In this document: positions 20,674 through 31,514 of the stretch, piece after piece
Position numbering within the stretch: position 1 is the first letter of the stretch
Layout of the letters: every line of letters starts with the position of its first letter
Assembly: GCA_030374805.1 (NCBI GenBank)
Contig: JARGSG010000194.1
Location: forward strand, 186,001-250,000
Source: Gracilaria gracilis
Taxonomy: Eukaryota; Rhodophyta; Florideophyceae; Gracilariales; Gracilariaceae
Length of the DNA stretch: 64,000 nucleotides
Direction: 5' to 3'
The notes under the pieces: model-generated
What the model saw: only the letters and a program-made list of their open reading frames with translations
The model's database searches: none
Told to the model about the DNA's origin: nothing
Translations under genes and position numbers: made by a program

Positions 20674-20936
20674 GCACCCAGCATGAGCGTGGAGAAGGTG
20701 AGCGAAGTGAGGAGATCCTGTGCGTCGTTGATAATCACAGCCGAGAATCCTCCTCCCAAGTCATTGAAGTGGAGAAAATACGTACAGGAACACAGACGGA
20801 CAGAGCTTCAGAGCACAGTAGGTTCTGTTATTGACGTAACCGATCAAGGTGAGGAAAGAGCGAACCTGGAAGAACCAAGAGGTAAGGTTAAGTTTAAAAC
20901 TACTTCTCACAGCTAACTTCTTCACATTCTAACCTA

Positions 20937-23657
20937 TTGTGTACTCAGATTGGCTCCCGCATCAGTGGGCTCCTACTGCAGAAGGTGCGGCGTTCCCCAA
21001 TGTCCGGGGATACTGGGTCTCTTGCGGGAGCTCCCTCAAACACCAATCCTCCTCCAATATGGGGGAACACAAACAGCTCTGCGTCAAATGAGGAGTACAC
21101 TACAGAAGAGTGTGTGCGTCGTGGTTTTGTTGCATATCTCGATCAGATGGATGGAAGTGCACATCACGAAGTCCTTCAACATCTGCAGTACATGGCTGAG
21201 TACTTCGGTTTCAACCTTTTCATCCGAGATTCCAAGTATAAGCAGGAGAATGAGAAGAAGGTGCTGCTACGCGGTTACCTAAAGTGCGCAAGGGTGTTCG
21301 ACGAGGGTTACAAATGTCCTTATAGCCTGAAAGTTCGCAGAGTTTGTGTGTCTGAATCGGGGAAGGGGAAGCATATATTTTCCGCTGACTTTGCTAAAGC
21401 TCACCACACACCACCCACCGATAAACAACCCAGTACGGCGTAGGCTCTCACCGGCAATGGAGCGCGAGGGCAAGGCATTTGCGCAGTACATTGCATCTAC
21501 ATTACAACGTAGTCTTCAAGCTTATTGAAGCGAAGTACGGTGTTATGGTGGACAGGGATCTGTTCAGAAAACGTTTAAAGTATATTGTATGATACGCAGT
21601 ACCCACGCCATAACGAGTGTCTCAGGACTGTACCAGAACCTCCTTGACCTACAGTCCCGCAACTCGAGCCATCAAATTTACTGCCGGAACGAACGTTGAG
21701 AGCGGTTTGCAATACGTTGCCTGGTGTCTAGAAGACTGGAGAAGTGACTACGAGCGATATGGGATTGTTCCCGGAGTCTCGGTGGATTGCAAAGCGATTG
21801 CAAACCGCTTTAACCTTCCCCCTGGTCAGTATAAACGGGCGGGACATATGAAGGAAACTTGACCACTTATTTTATGGGATAACATGGGAGACGAAACCAT
21901 GGTGAGCTTTGTTTGGGTCCTGCAACGATTTAAGGAGTGCATGCGCATATCTCCTTCCTCGTTCACGGTGGATCAGTGCGCGTCTTTCATCGGAGGTATA
22001 CGAGATGTCTTCCCTACTTCCTACTTAATGTTGGACGATTGGCATTTAAACAAGAACCAAGGCCCAAACGTCGATCGCTGGTGTAGATCCATAGGGAGGA
22101 TGGGACATGGCTACACAAATGAAGAACGACTTGTTCGTGCTTCGCAAAAGTACGACTGTGGACAAGTTCGAGGAGCGCAGAACTAATTTGGAACAAAGGT
22201 ACTTTTACCAACTTCAGGAGCAGTGTACCGCAAATGGTACAAGTACCTATATCGCGACAATCCTTCAATGCTTATGCGATATTACAAGGACCTGAACCTC
22301 CCATACAGATTTTTTTTCCAGGGGTCCGGATACTCTGAAGCATCTCACTCCAGATATCGACATTCCATTTTGAATAATGATGTCCCGTTCTCCCAGGTTC
22401 CCATCGTCATGACCTCCCTAACAGCCCGTTTGAAACACGAGCGTGGAAAGAAGGCTTCAATACATGATGTGGCCCAGCGTAACCGTTTAATGACATCCGG
22501 ACTCCCCTTAACTGTGGACATGGCTTTTATGCTTACCCAACATTTCACGAGTTATAGTATTTCCCAGTTCCTGTACAAGGGCGTTCGCTATTCTGCTTAC
22601 TACAAGGTAACCGACGCTGTCGTACTTCCCACACGCGATGCGCCTCTGAACTACGACATCGACGTAGAGGGTCTCCAAATCTCTAGTGATCGACCACTCG
22701 TTGTCTTCTCCGTGAAACGGTCAGCAGCGATAGGGAACACTGCTTCTCAAAGCAATATCTCCAACAGGATATATCATCCGTATCTCCAAAAAACGCCCCG
22801 GAGTTTCCAGATAAGATAACTGGAAAATGTAGCTGCCGTAACATGACGGCCTGGGGCATTCCTTGTGCACACATGACCCGCCTTCTCGTAGTGTTCAACG
22901 ATGTAAGTGGACAGGTGGGCCGGAAGTTCGAGAGACTCTCCCCATCCAATTCCAAATCTCGGACCTTTGGCATCCCTATTGGAACAGATGTCCGGAGTAC
23001 TGGACACTCACGGACATTTTGAAGCTGCGGGAAACAGCCACAGGGTCACTTCCAGACCACCATCCTCCGGAATCTCACGATGGAAACGCAAGTGAAACTC
23101 CAACTTCAGCACGAATTACAAGAAGAGAAGGAGCCCGCGAGGTTCTGGCAGAACACACCGCCCAGAGAGCAAAAGAGATATCTTCTTACGCATCATATGC
23201 AGACTGCAAGTCACTGTGTGACCAGATGCATCGAGTTGCCCAAAGCTATGGGAGCGTAGAACTTCAAAGTTTGCAGCAGTATCTCAATAAGGGATTGAGG
23301 GATCTGAACTCTGGGAGATACCCACACAGACCGCATGACGTCCTACAAACGCTAGCATTCGTACCAGACCTTCCTACGCAGCATTCGCATGCCGCAAATG
23401 TGGTCCTCAAAAATCCAAACCCTGGTCTCGGTTTAAAGGCTAGAAAGAGAAAGAAGTCTTTCCTAGAGCGCGGTAGCTCAAAACGGCAAAAGCTGGATGA
23501 AAACAATGGTAACACGACAGCAATAGACCGTTTTTGTGAAGCCGTTGACTTATTGAGTGTTCGAAACGCCGAAAACGCCAGAGGAACTCCAGCAGAAGTG
23601 ATTAATAGGGCCTTAGCTGTTGTGCATCACCCAGACAATGCATACGGTGGCAATTAG
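20937..23657 (+). pseudogene. MULE transposase with FAR1-like and SWIM zinc domains, frameshifted
   Basis: Several overlapping frames form one protein. 20937-21443 holds a second zinc-binding FAR1-like block (cysteines at LKCARVFDEGYKCPYSL and a terminal AHH). 21884-22186 holds the MULE core: DETMVSFVWVLQRF, the Asp of FTVDQCASF, and DDWHLNKN, the equivalent of the C/DxxH motif. 22223-22819 matches the C-terminal helix-rich region. Around 22815-22900 a third frame reads CSCRNMTAWGIPCAH, a CxC...CxH SWIM finger. 22863-23657 is a charged tail. The frame changes near 22110 and 22800 look like single-base indels rather than introns. The protein would recognise the terminal repeats. Confidence 0.8.
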
Positions 23658-24010
23658 AGACTTTAGTTAGTGTTCATTATCGTTTTCATATAAAAGGAGG
23701 TGTTGATGGATATGGTACTTACAAAAGAGAGGGTAAACAGATAGTGCTTTGTTTTCTTCTTAGCGTAGGCAGTTTTTGCTCTGGCCTATAATAGTGTTCT
23801 TTAATCGGGGTTGGTTGCAGTGGGAAGTTTTTGGGGTGATTAGGTCTGTGTGGGCGGCTTGGATGAGTTGAGTTGTCTTTGTGGGTGGCCTGGCTTCAGG
23901 TTGTGGTTGTCTTACTGGTCCTTTTGAAAATGCGCGCGCTTTCAAGTGACGGAGGCAAAGGAGGCAAAGAGCGCTTTGAAGTGACGAAGCCAAGGCAGGT
24001 CACGCGATTT
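23658..24010. other. subterminal non-coding region of MULE
   Basis: Between the transposase stop and the right terminal repeat. G/T-rich, with no coding frame I can support. Confidence 0.6.
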
Positions 24011-24182
24011 GAAGAAGGCCAATCACGAGTGGCGCCAGGGAGGTTCTACTGACGTGGCTGTGGTCTACTGGTGAAGGACACCTCCGTCGTTAAGGGAGGA
24101 TCCTCTGTAATTTGTATCATATAAAGGGAGGTTCCGAGCGTGTTTTCTACGACCCCTACGGTGCGTAGGATCTCCGGTCTCC
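24011..24182 (-). repeat. right terminal inverted repeat of MULE
   Basis: Inverted partner of 18402-18574, ending CGGTCTCC directly before the 9-bp target duplication. Confidence 0.92.
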
Positions 24183-24369
24183 TTGTAAGTTGACCTTTTG
24201 CCCTTCGGCGTAATTTGGGCGCAGCGGTTTAGCCCAATCAAATTTGAACACAACCATTTCAAATAAGAATAATATTCTAAAAGGGCCAATAGAAAAGCTG
24301 GACATTGCTGTAAATTGAAAGTGAAACGAATTTTGTTCATGGAATGGAATGGATGGATTTCACACAGTT

Positions 24370-25440
24370 GTACGTAACATCACAGCAATGATGGGTATCG
24401 TATGCTACGCGCTTGCTTGCTCTTCATCGCAGCGATGTGAGCCTTAAAATGAGTGAAACTGAACCAATAAACGCGTTCGCATTTTCAGAAGCTTGACGTT
24501 AAAATCTCCGCTTTGATCTTGATGCGGAGTAGGGACCAGATCAGTGGCGCAGCAATGATGGTTAACATGATATCTGCGTGCTTGCTTGCTGCTCACATAA
24601 AGTTTACACAATCACAGAGACGTGAAAAGCCTCAGAATATAGATACTTAAACGTTTTGTCCAACACGTGAATCAATATAACAGCGTAGCTCTGCTGCCCC
24701 ATTGTTGAGAGGCTTTGCATTCCAATCTCCGCTTCGATCTTGATGCGCAGTTAAGATTATAATAGCACCAGGATAACGAACACGGGCTGCAAAACAAGTC
24801 TTGAAAGTGTTGAACCTAATCTCTGCAGCCCGAGCTACACATCTTGGATGAATACCAACCCACAATACCAGTGACGCAGCAATGATGGGTAACACTATAA
24901 TACTATATTATTCGCTTCGCTCTGCAACCGGGCCATCTGCCTCATTGTAATGACGTGATGAGCCTCAGAATACCGTTTCAAAGTGAAGCAATAAACGCGT
25001 TGGCTTTGCTGCTCCATTGTTGAGAAGCCCTGCCTTTCAAATCTGCGCTTCGACCTTGATGCAGAGTGCGATTATAAGCACAAAATGATGAGGAACACAG
25101 GCCGTAAAAGTGTAGCACCAGATCTCGGCAGCTCGAGGTACACATTTTGGTTGAATGCCAACGCACCAGAAGATATCAGTGGGGCGGAGATGATGGGTAG
25201 CATTATATTGGGTGCGCTCGGCAACGGGGGCATCTAGTTACCTGCTTGCTTCTCATCTGCTTCATCATGAGGAGTGTGAATATGGTCACAAAATTCTATG
25301 CGCATACGTTTCGTCGAAGAACAAAGTGAACCCAGAAACGTGATATCTCTGCTGCCCCATTGTTGAGAAGATTTGCTTTTCAAATCTCCGCTTCGTTCTA
25401 AATGCGGAGTGGGATCATATAAAGCAGATTGATAAGGCAC
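24370..25440 (+). repeat. degenerate tandem array, about four units of 220-340 bp
   Basis: Two phrases alternate. A GCAATGATGGGTA-like phrase occurs near 24384, 24548, 24880 and 25186. A phrase like CTCCGCTTCGATCTTGATGC occurs near 24507, 24727, 25042 and 25384, often after CTGCCCCATTGTTGAGA. Unit lengths vary, and short frames run through units without conservation. No gene is supported. Confidence 0.72.
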
Positions 25441-26224
25441 CCATGTTGTAGAGTCTTCGTTATAGTTATCATCTCTTGAACACTTTCTTGATTCATTCTG
25501 GTTTGTGTGCAGATAAAAGATATATTCAAAAAGTAGCGGTACACTTCAAAAACGTTGAGGCACATTGCCAGAATACCGCTGGTTGTCCGTTTCTTGGAAA
25601 CAAACAGCTCGGAAATGGATCCGAATCCAAATGAGCTTTGCTATCAGATAACTGACAAGCCAAATCCAAAGGAATTAATTTGAAACAATGACCAAATGCT
25701 CTTCGACACCCAAATAAAACACTCTCCTATTGTTGCAAAAGCACGTTTGAAAAGTGGCGTGTTTTGCGTAAAGTATTGCCATGGTTTCATTCTCATAGAG
25801 ATTTCTGTTTTGAAAATATTTTTAAATCTCCGAAACAAGGAACATGAAAACACAAATTTTAGATTTTCGAGGAACGAAGAAGTGGATTTATTTGAACGAG
25901 AGTGAGCGGGAGGATGATCTAATTTGCGCCCAGGGCGGCAATTTAGCTACGCTGGATCTGCCAACCGCTTCGCCGTCGTTCCGCCTCGCCGCCGTTGATC
26001 GCGTTTTGTTCCGCTCTCACATCACGCGATCGGCGGCGACGAACTCTCCGTTTCAAGTGTCTTCCGAGAGCGTTGCGATAGTGATGAATAAACTCAATTT
26101 TATTGATCAAGACTAAAAAGTGCAGAGCACTTGAAGGATTCTATCAAGATTTGCCTCGTCAGTATCCATAAAAAGCCATTTTCACGGCTTCAACAGTATG
26201 AGGTGCACCGATAATTTTTCCCGC
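25441..26224. other. intergenic, no supported gene
   Basis: An open frame at 25844-26116 (90 codons) contains a GC-rich patch unlike its surroundings but no motif, so I do not call it. Near 25830 the phrase CGAAACAAGGAACATGAAAAC resembles the 3' flank of the secreted-protein genes. Confidence 0.5.
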
Positions 26225-26230
26225 AAAGGA

Positions 26231-26665
26231 TTAGAGATCACACTGGTCGTTCTGAATAGCATGTTTGAGTTGCGCGGCGGCATTAGAAATTCCAGAGTTG
26301 GTGCAGAACGCATTTCGGAGCGACTGAGAAAGGTCATATTCGGACCTCCGGAACCAGCAGTAAGTCCTTCCCCTAGGGAACTCTGGTGCCTTGACAGCTC
26401 CAGTTCCCTGGTCGTTCCTATTGCGCGGCCATCCGCGATATCCATTTCCAACGGTAGCTGTTTTCACATATAAATCGGCATAAGCTCCGGTGCTCTTGGG
26501 GTGCAAAGTAATCGCACAGCCACCAACAAGGCCCTTCAATCCGTACGCGAATAAGGCTTCAGGGGTGAGGGCAAGGAAATCGCTCTTTGTGAGTGCGCCG
26601 GAGGCGGTAGCAGCTATGGCGCTGAGAAGCAGCAAAGCCATCATGGTCGAAACCTTTGTCATCAT
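26231..26665 (-). CDS. small secreted protein with four cysteines, copy 3
   Basis: 144 residues with the family signal peptide (MMTKVSTMMALLLLSAIAATASG, cleavage near SGA-L), the four conserved cysteines and the GYRGWPRNRNDQGTG core. It ends AIQNDQCDL, where other copies end CGL. Its N-terminal 60 residues are almost the same as copy 4, while the C-terminal helix resembles copy 2 (LKHAI), so gene conversion among copies is possible. The TATA box is 117 bp upstream. Function unknown. The intact frame after duplication suggests it is still under constraint, or young. Confidence 0.88.
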   Translation of the reverse strand: MMTKVSTMMALLLLSAIAATASGALTKSDFLALTPEALFAYGLKGLVGGCAITLHPKSTGAYADLYVKTATVGNGYRGWPRNRNDQGTGAVKAPEFPRGRTYCWFRRSEYDLSQSLRNAFCTNSGISNAAAQLKHAIQNDQCDL

Positions 26666-26781
26666 TTTGATCGAAAGAAAGGAGGTAGTTTGAGAGAGGG
26701 GAATTCAGTAAGGATGTTGGAGTTACGTTGAACTTGTGTGGAGAGAGTGAAAAAAGTTATGGAACTCACTGGGTTCATCGG

Positions 26782-26789
26782 TTTATATA
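26782..26789 (-). promoter_or_regulatory. TATA box of secreted-protein copy 3
   Basis: TATATAAA on the minus strand, 117 bp before the ATG. The surrounding 300 bp are nearly identical to the promoter of copy 4. Confidence 0.7.
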
Positions 26790-28561
26790 CCGAAATGTTC
26801 AATGAGACAAGAAGCTGCGTTGAGCAGATGACCTCATGGGTCACATCAATTGATTGCGGAGAGGGTCCGCATCGAGATACTGTTCAAAATTGTTGCCGAT
26901 TCTGCAGAAGAGTGAGGATGATACTCTTGTATACATATTAGTGAATTGTGCTTTGGAGACAGTGACCAAGGGAAGAAGAGGGCAAACACAGCTGAAACCT
27001 CTGTTATTTTAAGATATAAACCCGAGGCAAGCGAGGGTGGAAGCTTGATGAAGAATGGGGCTGTATTTGGTGACGGTATCCTATCCCGTTGCTAATGGAC
27101 CATGTTGCCGTAAGCTGTGAAAAAACCAGGGTTGCAGTTCATTAGCTATGTGTGAGGGCGGGACTTGTGATCAACACGAGTTGATTGCGAATTCACCGAG
27201 ATGTACAGCTAGCGAGCAGCTATGCTTTGGTTGACAAGGTGTGCTGGAAGAACATGTTGAGCACAAGCCAGGAGATTGCACTAGTGTAAGCCTGCTGTGG
27301 CACATGAAGGAAGCATGGGCACTTGAATACCAGAACAACCGAATTTCCAAGTAAAGGGTGGCCTTCTTACTGGTTAGGGTTGTCTGCTTTTAGTGTACAG
27401 TCCTGAGATGGGTGGTTGTATGATGACATGGAAAACAGATGAAAAGATGTTGAAACGGTGAAGTGCTTATCCCTATATCAAACGAGTCGTTTGTTTGAGA
27501 GTGATGCTGGAGCTGTGAATAGTTGTGGTGCGTCGTTGGCCATTGGGATTACTGTGTCACAAGAGCTGTTTCCACAAGCGTTTGTCTCTTGGTTTTTCTA
27601 GAAGTTTTATTTTTGCAAGAAGAAGGGTAAGAAAGATAGCGCATTTGTTCTGCAGTAACCTAAGTGGGAACCTTCAAAGCAGATATGGTAATCGAAATCA
27701 AACATACGGCTTGTATAGTACTGTCTTCTGAAGAGACGCAGTGTGCGATACTTATCTGTTTATGGTGAATACTGTACTTTGCTTAGGAGAACTCAGAGAG
27801 ATGATGAACGGGAGGGTGGTAGATGGAAAGAGGAGCAAACGTTATGCATACCGAGTTTTTGCTGAGATGGAAGCTTTGACGATGAAGAACAATTGCACAC
27901 TTGTAAGAATTTTTGAAAGCATGATAGGATAGCAACAGACCAGGAATACCTACAAGTGTATACTTTGCTCGGTCGGCGAGGCAAAACAGCGACCGACACA
28001 TCTAGAACAAAGCCGAATGTAAGCTGTGGTCGGGCGGCTGGGCTTCCAACGACGTGACTAGAACACTCGACTGTGGATTGGAGGACCACATTGAGCCCTG
28101 TTTCACGTTGCTGAGAGGCACATTCAGGTAGCCGTGGCGGAGGAAGTCGGGCGTGCTGTCGCGGCCGTGTAGCAGAAAAGTGACACAGAGTCAAAGCCGC
28201 CATCGCTGATGAGGGGGGATCATGGTTTCGCCGTGTAGAGTGAGAACTCGCGAGGCAAGTGCATGGCTGTAGCATGAGCGCTGACCGCGTTAGCATGGGT
28301 CGACATTCCGTGAACAGTCGCATTTGCATCATCGGTCATACTGACAGTTTGGGTTGGGCGAAGGGGGCGCTTACTGTGCTGCACTGCTGGAGTGCTACAT
28401 GTCAAGATTTGTTAGCGTGTGCATGGCCACTCGGTCTACCACTAGACACACGGTGTACGCGTGGACAGCCCCGCCTTGGTGTACCACTGTGAGACGTTTC
28501 GGGCAGCCGTGAGACCAACTCGGCCACTCATCACGTCGCGATGCGGTCTTCATCGTGATAG

Positions 28562-28800
28562 CCCCATGCTTCTACGGAGAGGAATTTTCCTCTCCCAAAA
28601 TTTTTGGAGAGCTACGGAGAGTTTGGCCCGTCTCTCCCTGAGACGGCCCGTTTGTCCTGGAGCCATGGAGAGCTCTCCATGGCAAGAAGAGGCCTCTCCG
28701 TGACAAGGAGAGACCTCTCCATAGCATGGCGAAACCTCTCCAAAGCATGGAGAAATCTCTCCGAAGCATGAAGAGGCCTCTCCAAAGCATGGAAAGCTCT
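28562..28800 (+). repeat. left inverted arm of foldback element
   Basis: Nearly exact inverted copy of 29481-29719. The two arms could form a 240-bp stem. Confidence 0.9.
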
Positions 28801-29480
28801 CCATAACACGAAGAGCGCTCTCCACTGGACACTGAGCTGTCGTAAGTTGAGGCCTCTTAATAGGAAAAAAACCTCTCTGGCGCATGAAAAGACCTCTCCA
28901 AAGCTCGTAGTTTGCAATGGAAGGTGTGAACGAACGCAGTCGATGAACGCCAATGTTTTGAAGAGCAGGAGATTGAAGTAGAAAGACAAGAAAGCAATAA
29001 AGTAGAGTAAATACCCCCGACGACATGCGAAATGGACGGCCAAGACAAGCACAGCAGCACGGCCTTGTTGAAAGGCGCAGAGCACCGCCCCAGAACTGAA
29101 TCGTAGAAAGCGGCGGGTATCGGCAAAGATGTAAGAAGGTTGAGCAGAGCGGTGTCTTGCGAACGGCGATGATCGCTAGATAGCGCAATTGATCGCAGTT
29201 TATACCGGATGTGCGGGCTTGGCGAACGACAAAGCAGGAACAGCAAGCATCTGATGGTTTGCAAACAAAGCGGAAGAAATGTCACGTTGCGCAGAAAAGT
29301 TCGTAAGACAAAGGCACTGAAGGAAAAACCAAGCAGTATGGTTTCGGAGAAATAGAGGTAGAAGAAAGGGCGCCGAAGGCAAACAGAAGTAGATGCCAGA
29401 CAATTCCAATGGTCAGTTTTGCGCGCGCAACTTTTAACAGCTCACACTCCGACGGAGAGGGTATTTGCTGCTATGTAGAG

Positions 29481-29719
29481 CTAGCTCTCCATGCTTTGGA
29501 GAGGCCTCTTCATGCTTCGGAGAGATTTCTCCATGATTTGGAGAGGTTTCTCCATGCTATGGAGAGGTCTCTCCTTGTCACGGAGAGGCCTCTTCTTGCC
29601 ATGGAGAGCTATCCATGGCTCCAGGACAAACGGGCCGTCTCAGGGAGAGACGGGCCAAACTCTACGTAGCTCTCCAAAAAATTTTGGAGAGGAAAATTCC
29701 TCTCCGTAGAAGCATGGGG
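29481..29719 (-). repeat. right inverted arm of foldback element
   Basis: Inverted partner of 28562-28800, with scattered single-base differences. Confidence 0.9.
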
Positions 29720-30249
29720 ATAGAAGGGAAAGCTGGGTCTCAAAGATACCGGAGGTCTTCTTCATCCTTCTACAAATGGCTTTCTGTTGTGCTCACACGC
29801 AGGCATCTCGCAATTCAACCACATCTGAGGGCTCTATTAGGATTGTGCAAATATGCAAAAACGCCAAGCGGAGGGTAGGCTAGCAATTGGACAGCTGTCA
29901 TGTCTCCACGAATTTGTGCCTCCAGCATGGTAGGCACCCAAAACATTAGAATGTTTGTATATCCAACTCTGTACGAACTGCCTTCTTCTTTTGTGATGCA
30001 GAGCGAGAAATGTTTGAGTTGCATAAAAAGGGCAAACCGGCCTACAACATGTCAACGAGATCGGATACACTCCGGGGTCTGATCGGTAGCGTTCGAACCG
30101 TGGCAGAAAGTAACCTTCCTGCATTTTTTCTTTGGGGCAGCTTCTATTGAGAATGATCGGTTGCTGAAACTAGTGCCGAAAGGAGCAACGTGCAAACGTT
30201 GCTCGCTGTACGAAAAAGTGCGGTCCGCCAACAGGTTCGTACCGTCCAA

Positions 30250-30345
30250 TACGAAAGAAGAATTGTTGGAATACGACTCTGCAGATCACTTCATTGACGA
30301 AGAAAACTTCATCAAAGTCGGCATGAAGGCAATGTTTGAAGAACT
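30250..30345 (+). pseudogene. remnant of ankyrin-repeat gene, last codons only
   Basis: Encodes a match to the C-terminus of the gene at 10553-11686 (SADHFIDEENFIKVG against SADQFIDEENFIRVG). Upstream DNA jumps directly to sequence that matches about 10370 in unit A, so roughly 1.2 kb containing the start and all ankyrin repeats has been deleted. Confidence 0.85.
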
Positions 30346-30955
30346 AAGTTGGTATGGAAGTAGACAGCATCTCGCATTGGAGAAAACGCTGGCGTAGTCG
30401 ATATAGGAAGGTCCAAATGAGGAACTGCACGCCCTGTGTCACGACAGAGCATAGCACCAATAGCTCAACCGTTTTTGAATTGTTTTGGTATGTGAAGTAG
30501 CTTTCGTCATTGCTTTGGGGGATGTGGAGGGAATGCGATGATCTATTCAATTTTGTTCAATACATAATCACGTTTTGGATCTCCATAATGCGGCAGACAA
30601 GTTACTTCCTCGTTGCTAGTACTCGACCTGAATTGAGGACACTACTGAGCTGTGATGAACGAATATCAGAGGGATCAGATTGGAATGCAAGAAAGGAGCA
30701 AGAAAGCGTTCTCCAACATATTACATTGCGCAATACTATTGTGGTGGATGAAGTCTGGCCTTCCCGGTTTCTCCTTTGATAGTACCGTCTCTCGACGGGT
30801 CTAGACAAAACACCTTCTAAACACTAAAAGCAGAATTTACTATAAAGCACGCAGAAACAAATTGAGAAAAAATCCCTTTAGGTTTTCTGAGAACGAGTCG
30901 GTTCATCGGTATCCATATGGCTTTTATGACCTACCTTCATAAATCCCATAAAGGA

Positions 30956-31390
30956 TTAGAGACCACACTGGTCCTTCTCAACAGCATCTCTAAGTTGGGC
31001 GGCGGCATTAGAAATTCCAGAGTTGGTGCAGAACGCATTTCGGAGCGACTGAGGAAGGTCATATTCGGACCTCCGGAACCAGCAGTAAGTCCTTCCCCTA
31101 GGGAACTCTGGTGCCTTGACAGCTCCAGTTCCCTGGTCGTTCCTACTACGGGGCCAGCCACGATATCCATTTCCAATGGTAGCTGTGGTTACATATAAAT
31201 CTGCATAGGCTCCGGTGCTTTTGGGGTGCAAAGAAATTCCGCAGCCACCAACAAGGCCCTTCAATCCGTACGCGAATAAGGCTTCAGGGGTGAGGGCAAG
31301 GAAATCGCTCTTTGTGAGTGCTCCGGAGGCGGTGGCAGCTATGGCGCTGAGAAGCAGCAAAGCCATCATGGTCGAAACCTTTGTCATCAT
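30956..31390 (-). CDS. small secreted protein with four cysteines, copy 4
   Basis: 144 residues. The signal peptide is identical to copy 3 and the mature part closest to copy 1 (ends LRDAVEKDQCGL). The core reads GYRGWPRSRNDQGTG, with Ser for Asn. All four cysteines are kept. The mosaic pattern, with the front half like copy 3 and the back half like copy 1, again points to recombination between units. Minus strand, TATA box 117 bp upstream. Function unknown. Confidence 0.88.
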   Translation of the reverse strand: MMTKVSTMMALLLLSAIAATASGALTKSDFLALTPEALFAYGLKGLVGGCGISLHPKSTGAYADLYVTTATIGNGYRGWPRSRNDQGTGAVKAPEFPRGRTYCWFRRSEYDLPQSLRNAFCTNSGISNAAAQLRDAVEKDQCGL

Positions 31391-31506
31391 TTTGATCGAA
31401 AGAAAGGAGGTAGTTTGAGAGAGGGGAATTCAGTAAGGATGTTGGAGTTACGTTGAACTTGTGTGGAGAGAGTGAAAAAAGTTATGGAACTCACTGGGTT
31501 CATCGG

Positions 31507-31514
31507 TTTATATA
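31507..31514 (-). promoter_or_regulatory. TATA box of secreted-protein copy 4
   Basis: TATATAAA on the minus strand, 117 bp before the ATG, in the same context as copy 3. Confidence 0.7.

Larger units (their letters stand above)
18402..24182 (+). mobile_element. Mutator-like element (MULE) with Ulp1-type protease, 5781 bp
   Basis: Both ends are flanked by the identical 9-mer TTGTAAGTT (18393-18401 and 24183-24191), the target-duplication length typical of Mutator. Terminal inverted repeats of about 172 bp open with GG and contain GGAGATCCTACGCACCGTAG. Inside, on the plus strand, lie a C48 protease region, FAR1-like zinc-binding regions, a MULE transposase and a SWIM finger, all in frames interrupted by several shifts. 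The element sits in the upstream region of secreted-protein copy 2. Confidence 0.92.
28562..29719. mobile_element. foldback (long-TIR) non-autonomous DNA transposon, 1158 bp
   Basis: Inverted arms of about 240 bp (28562-28800 and 29481-29719) start CCCCATGCTTCTACGG and are flanked by ATAG on both sides (GATAG if one end base is assigned to the target). Unit A has no counterpart and reads through the site (ATTAGATAAAAGG near 9818), giving an empty-site comparison. The arms are built from many short units of the type GGAGAGG and CTCTCC, some palindromic. The 680-bp centre encodes nothing I recognise, so mobilisation in trans is likely. Long open frames in the arms are products of the repeats. 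Confidence 0.88.
26225..30790. repeat. segmental duplication unit B
   Basis: Matches unit A from the 3' end of the secreted gene through the spacer to the shared right boundary. Differences are a foldback transposon at 28562-29719, loss of most of the ankyrin gene (remnant 30250-30345) and a short inserted dispersed repeat (about 30418-30472). The first 700 bp, including the gene and promoter, are nearly identical to unit C. An open frame at 27793-28332 (minus) is broken in A and C, so I treat the spacer as non-coding. Confidence 0.85.

Noticed and set aside
20106-20759. 217-codon minus-strand frame
   Set aside because: It lies antisense to the FAR1-like segment of the MULE gene and mirrors its codon bias.
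27793-28332. 179-codon frame in the spacer of unit B
   Set aside because: Broken by indels in units A and C, with no recognisable domain. Conservation is explained by the segmental duplication.
28550-29188. 212-codon and similar frames across the foldback arms (also 28612-29085, 29409-29709)
   Set aside because: They are translations of GGAGAGG/CTCTCC repeats (periodic ERPLHALER-like text), mirrored in both arms, with no sign of selection.
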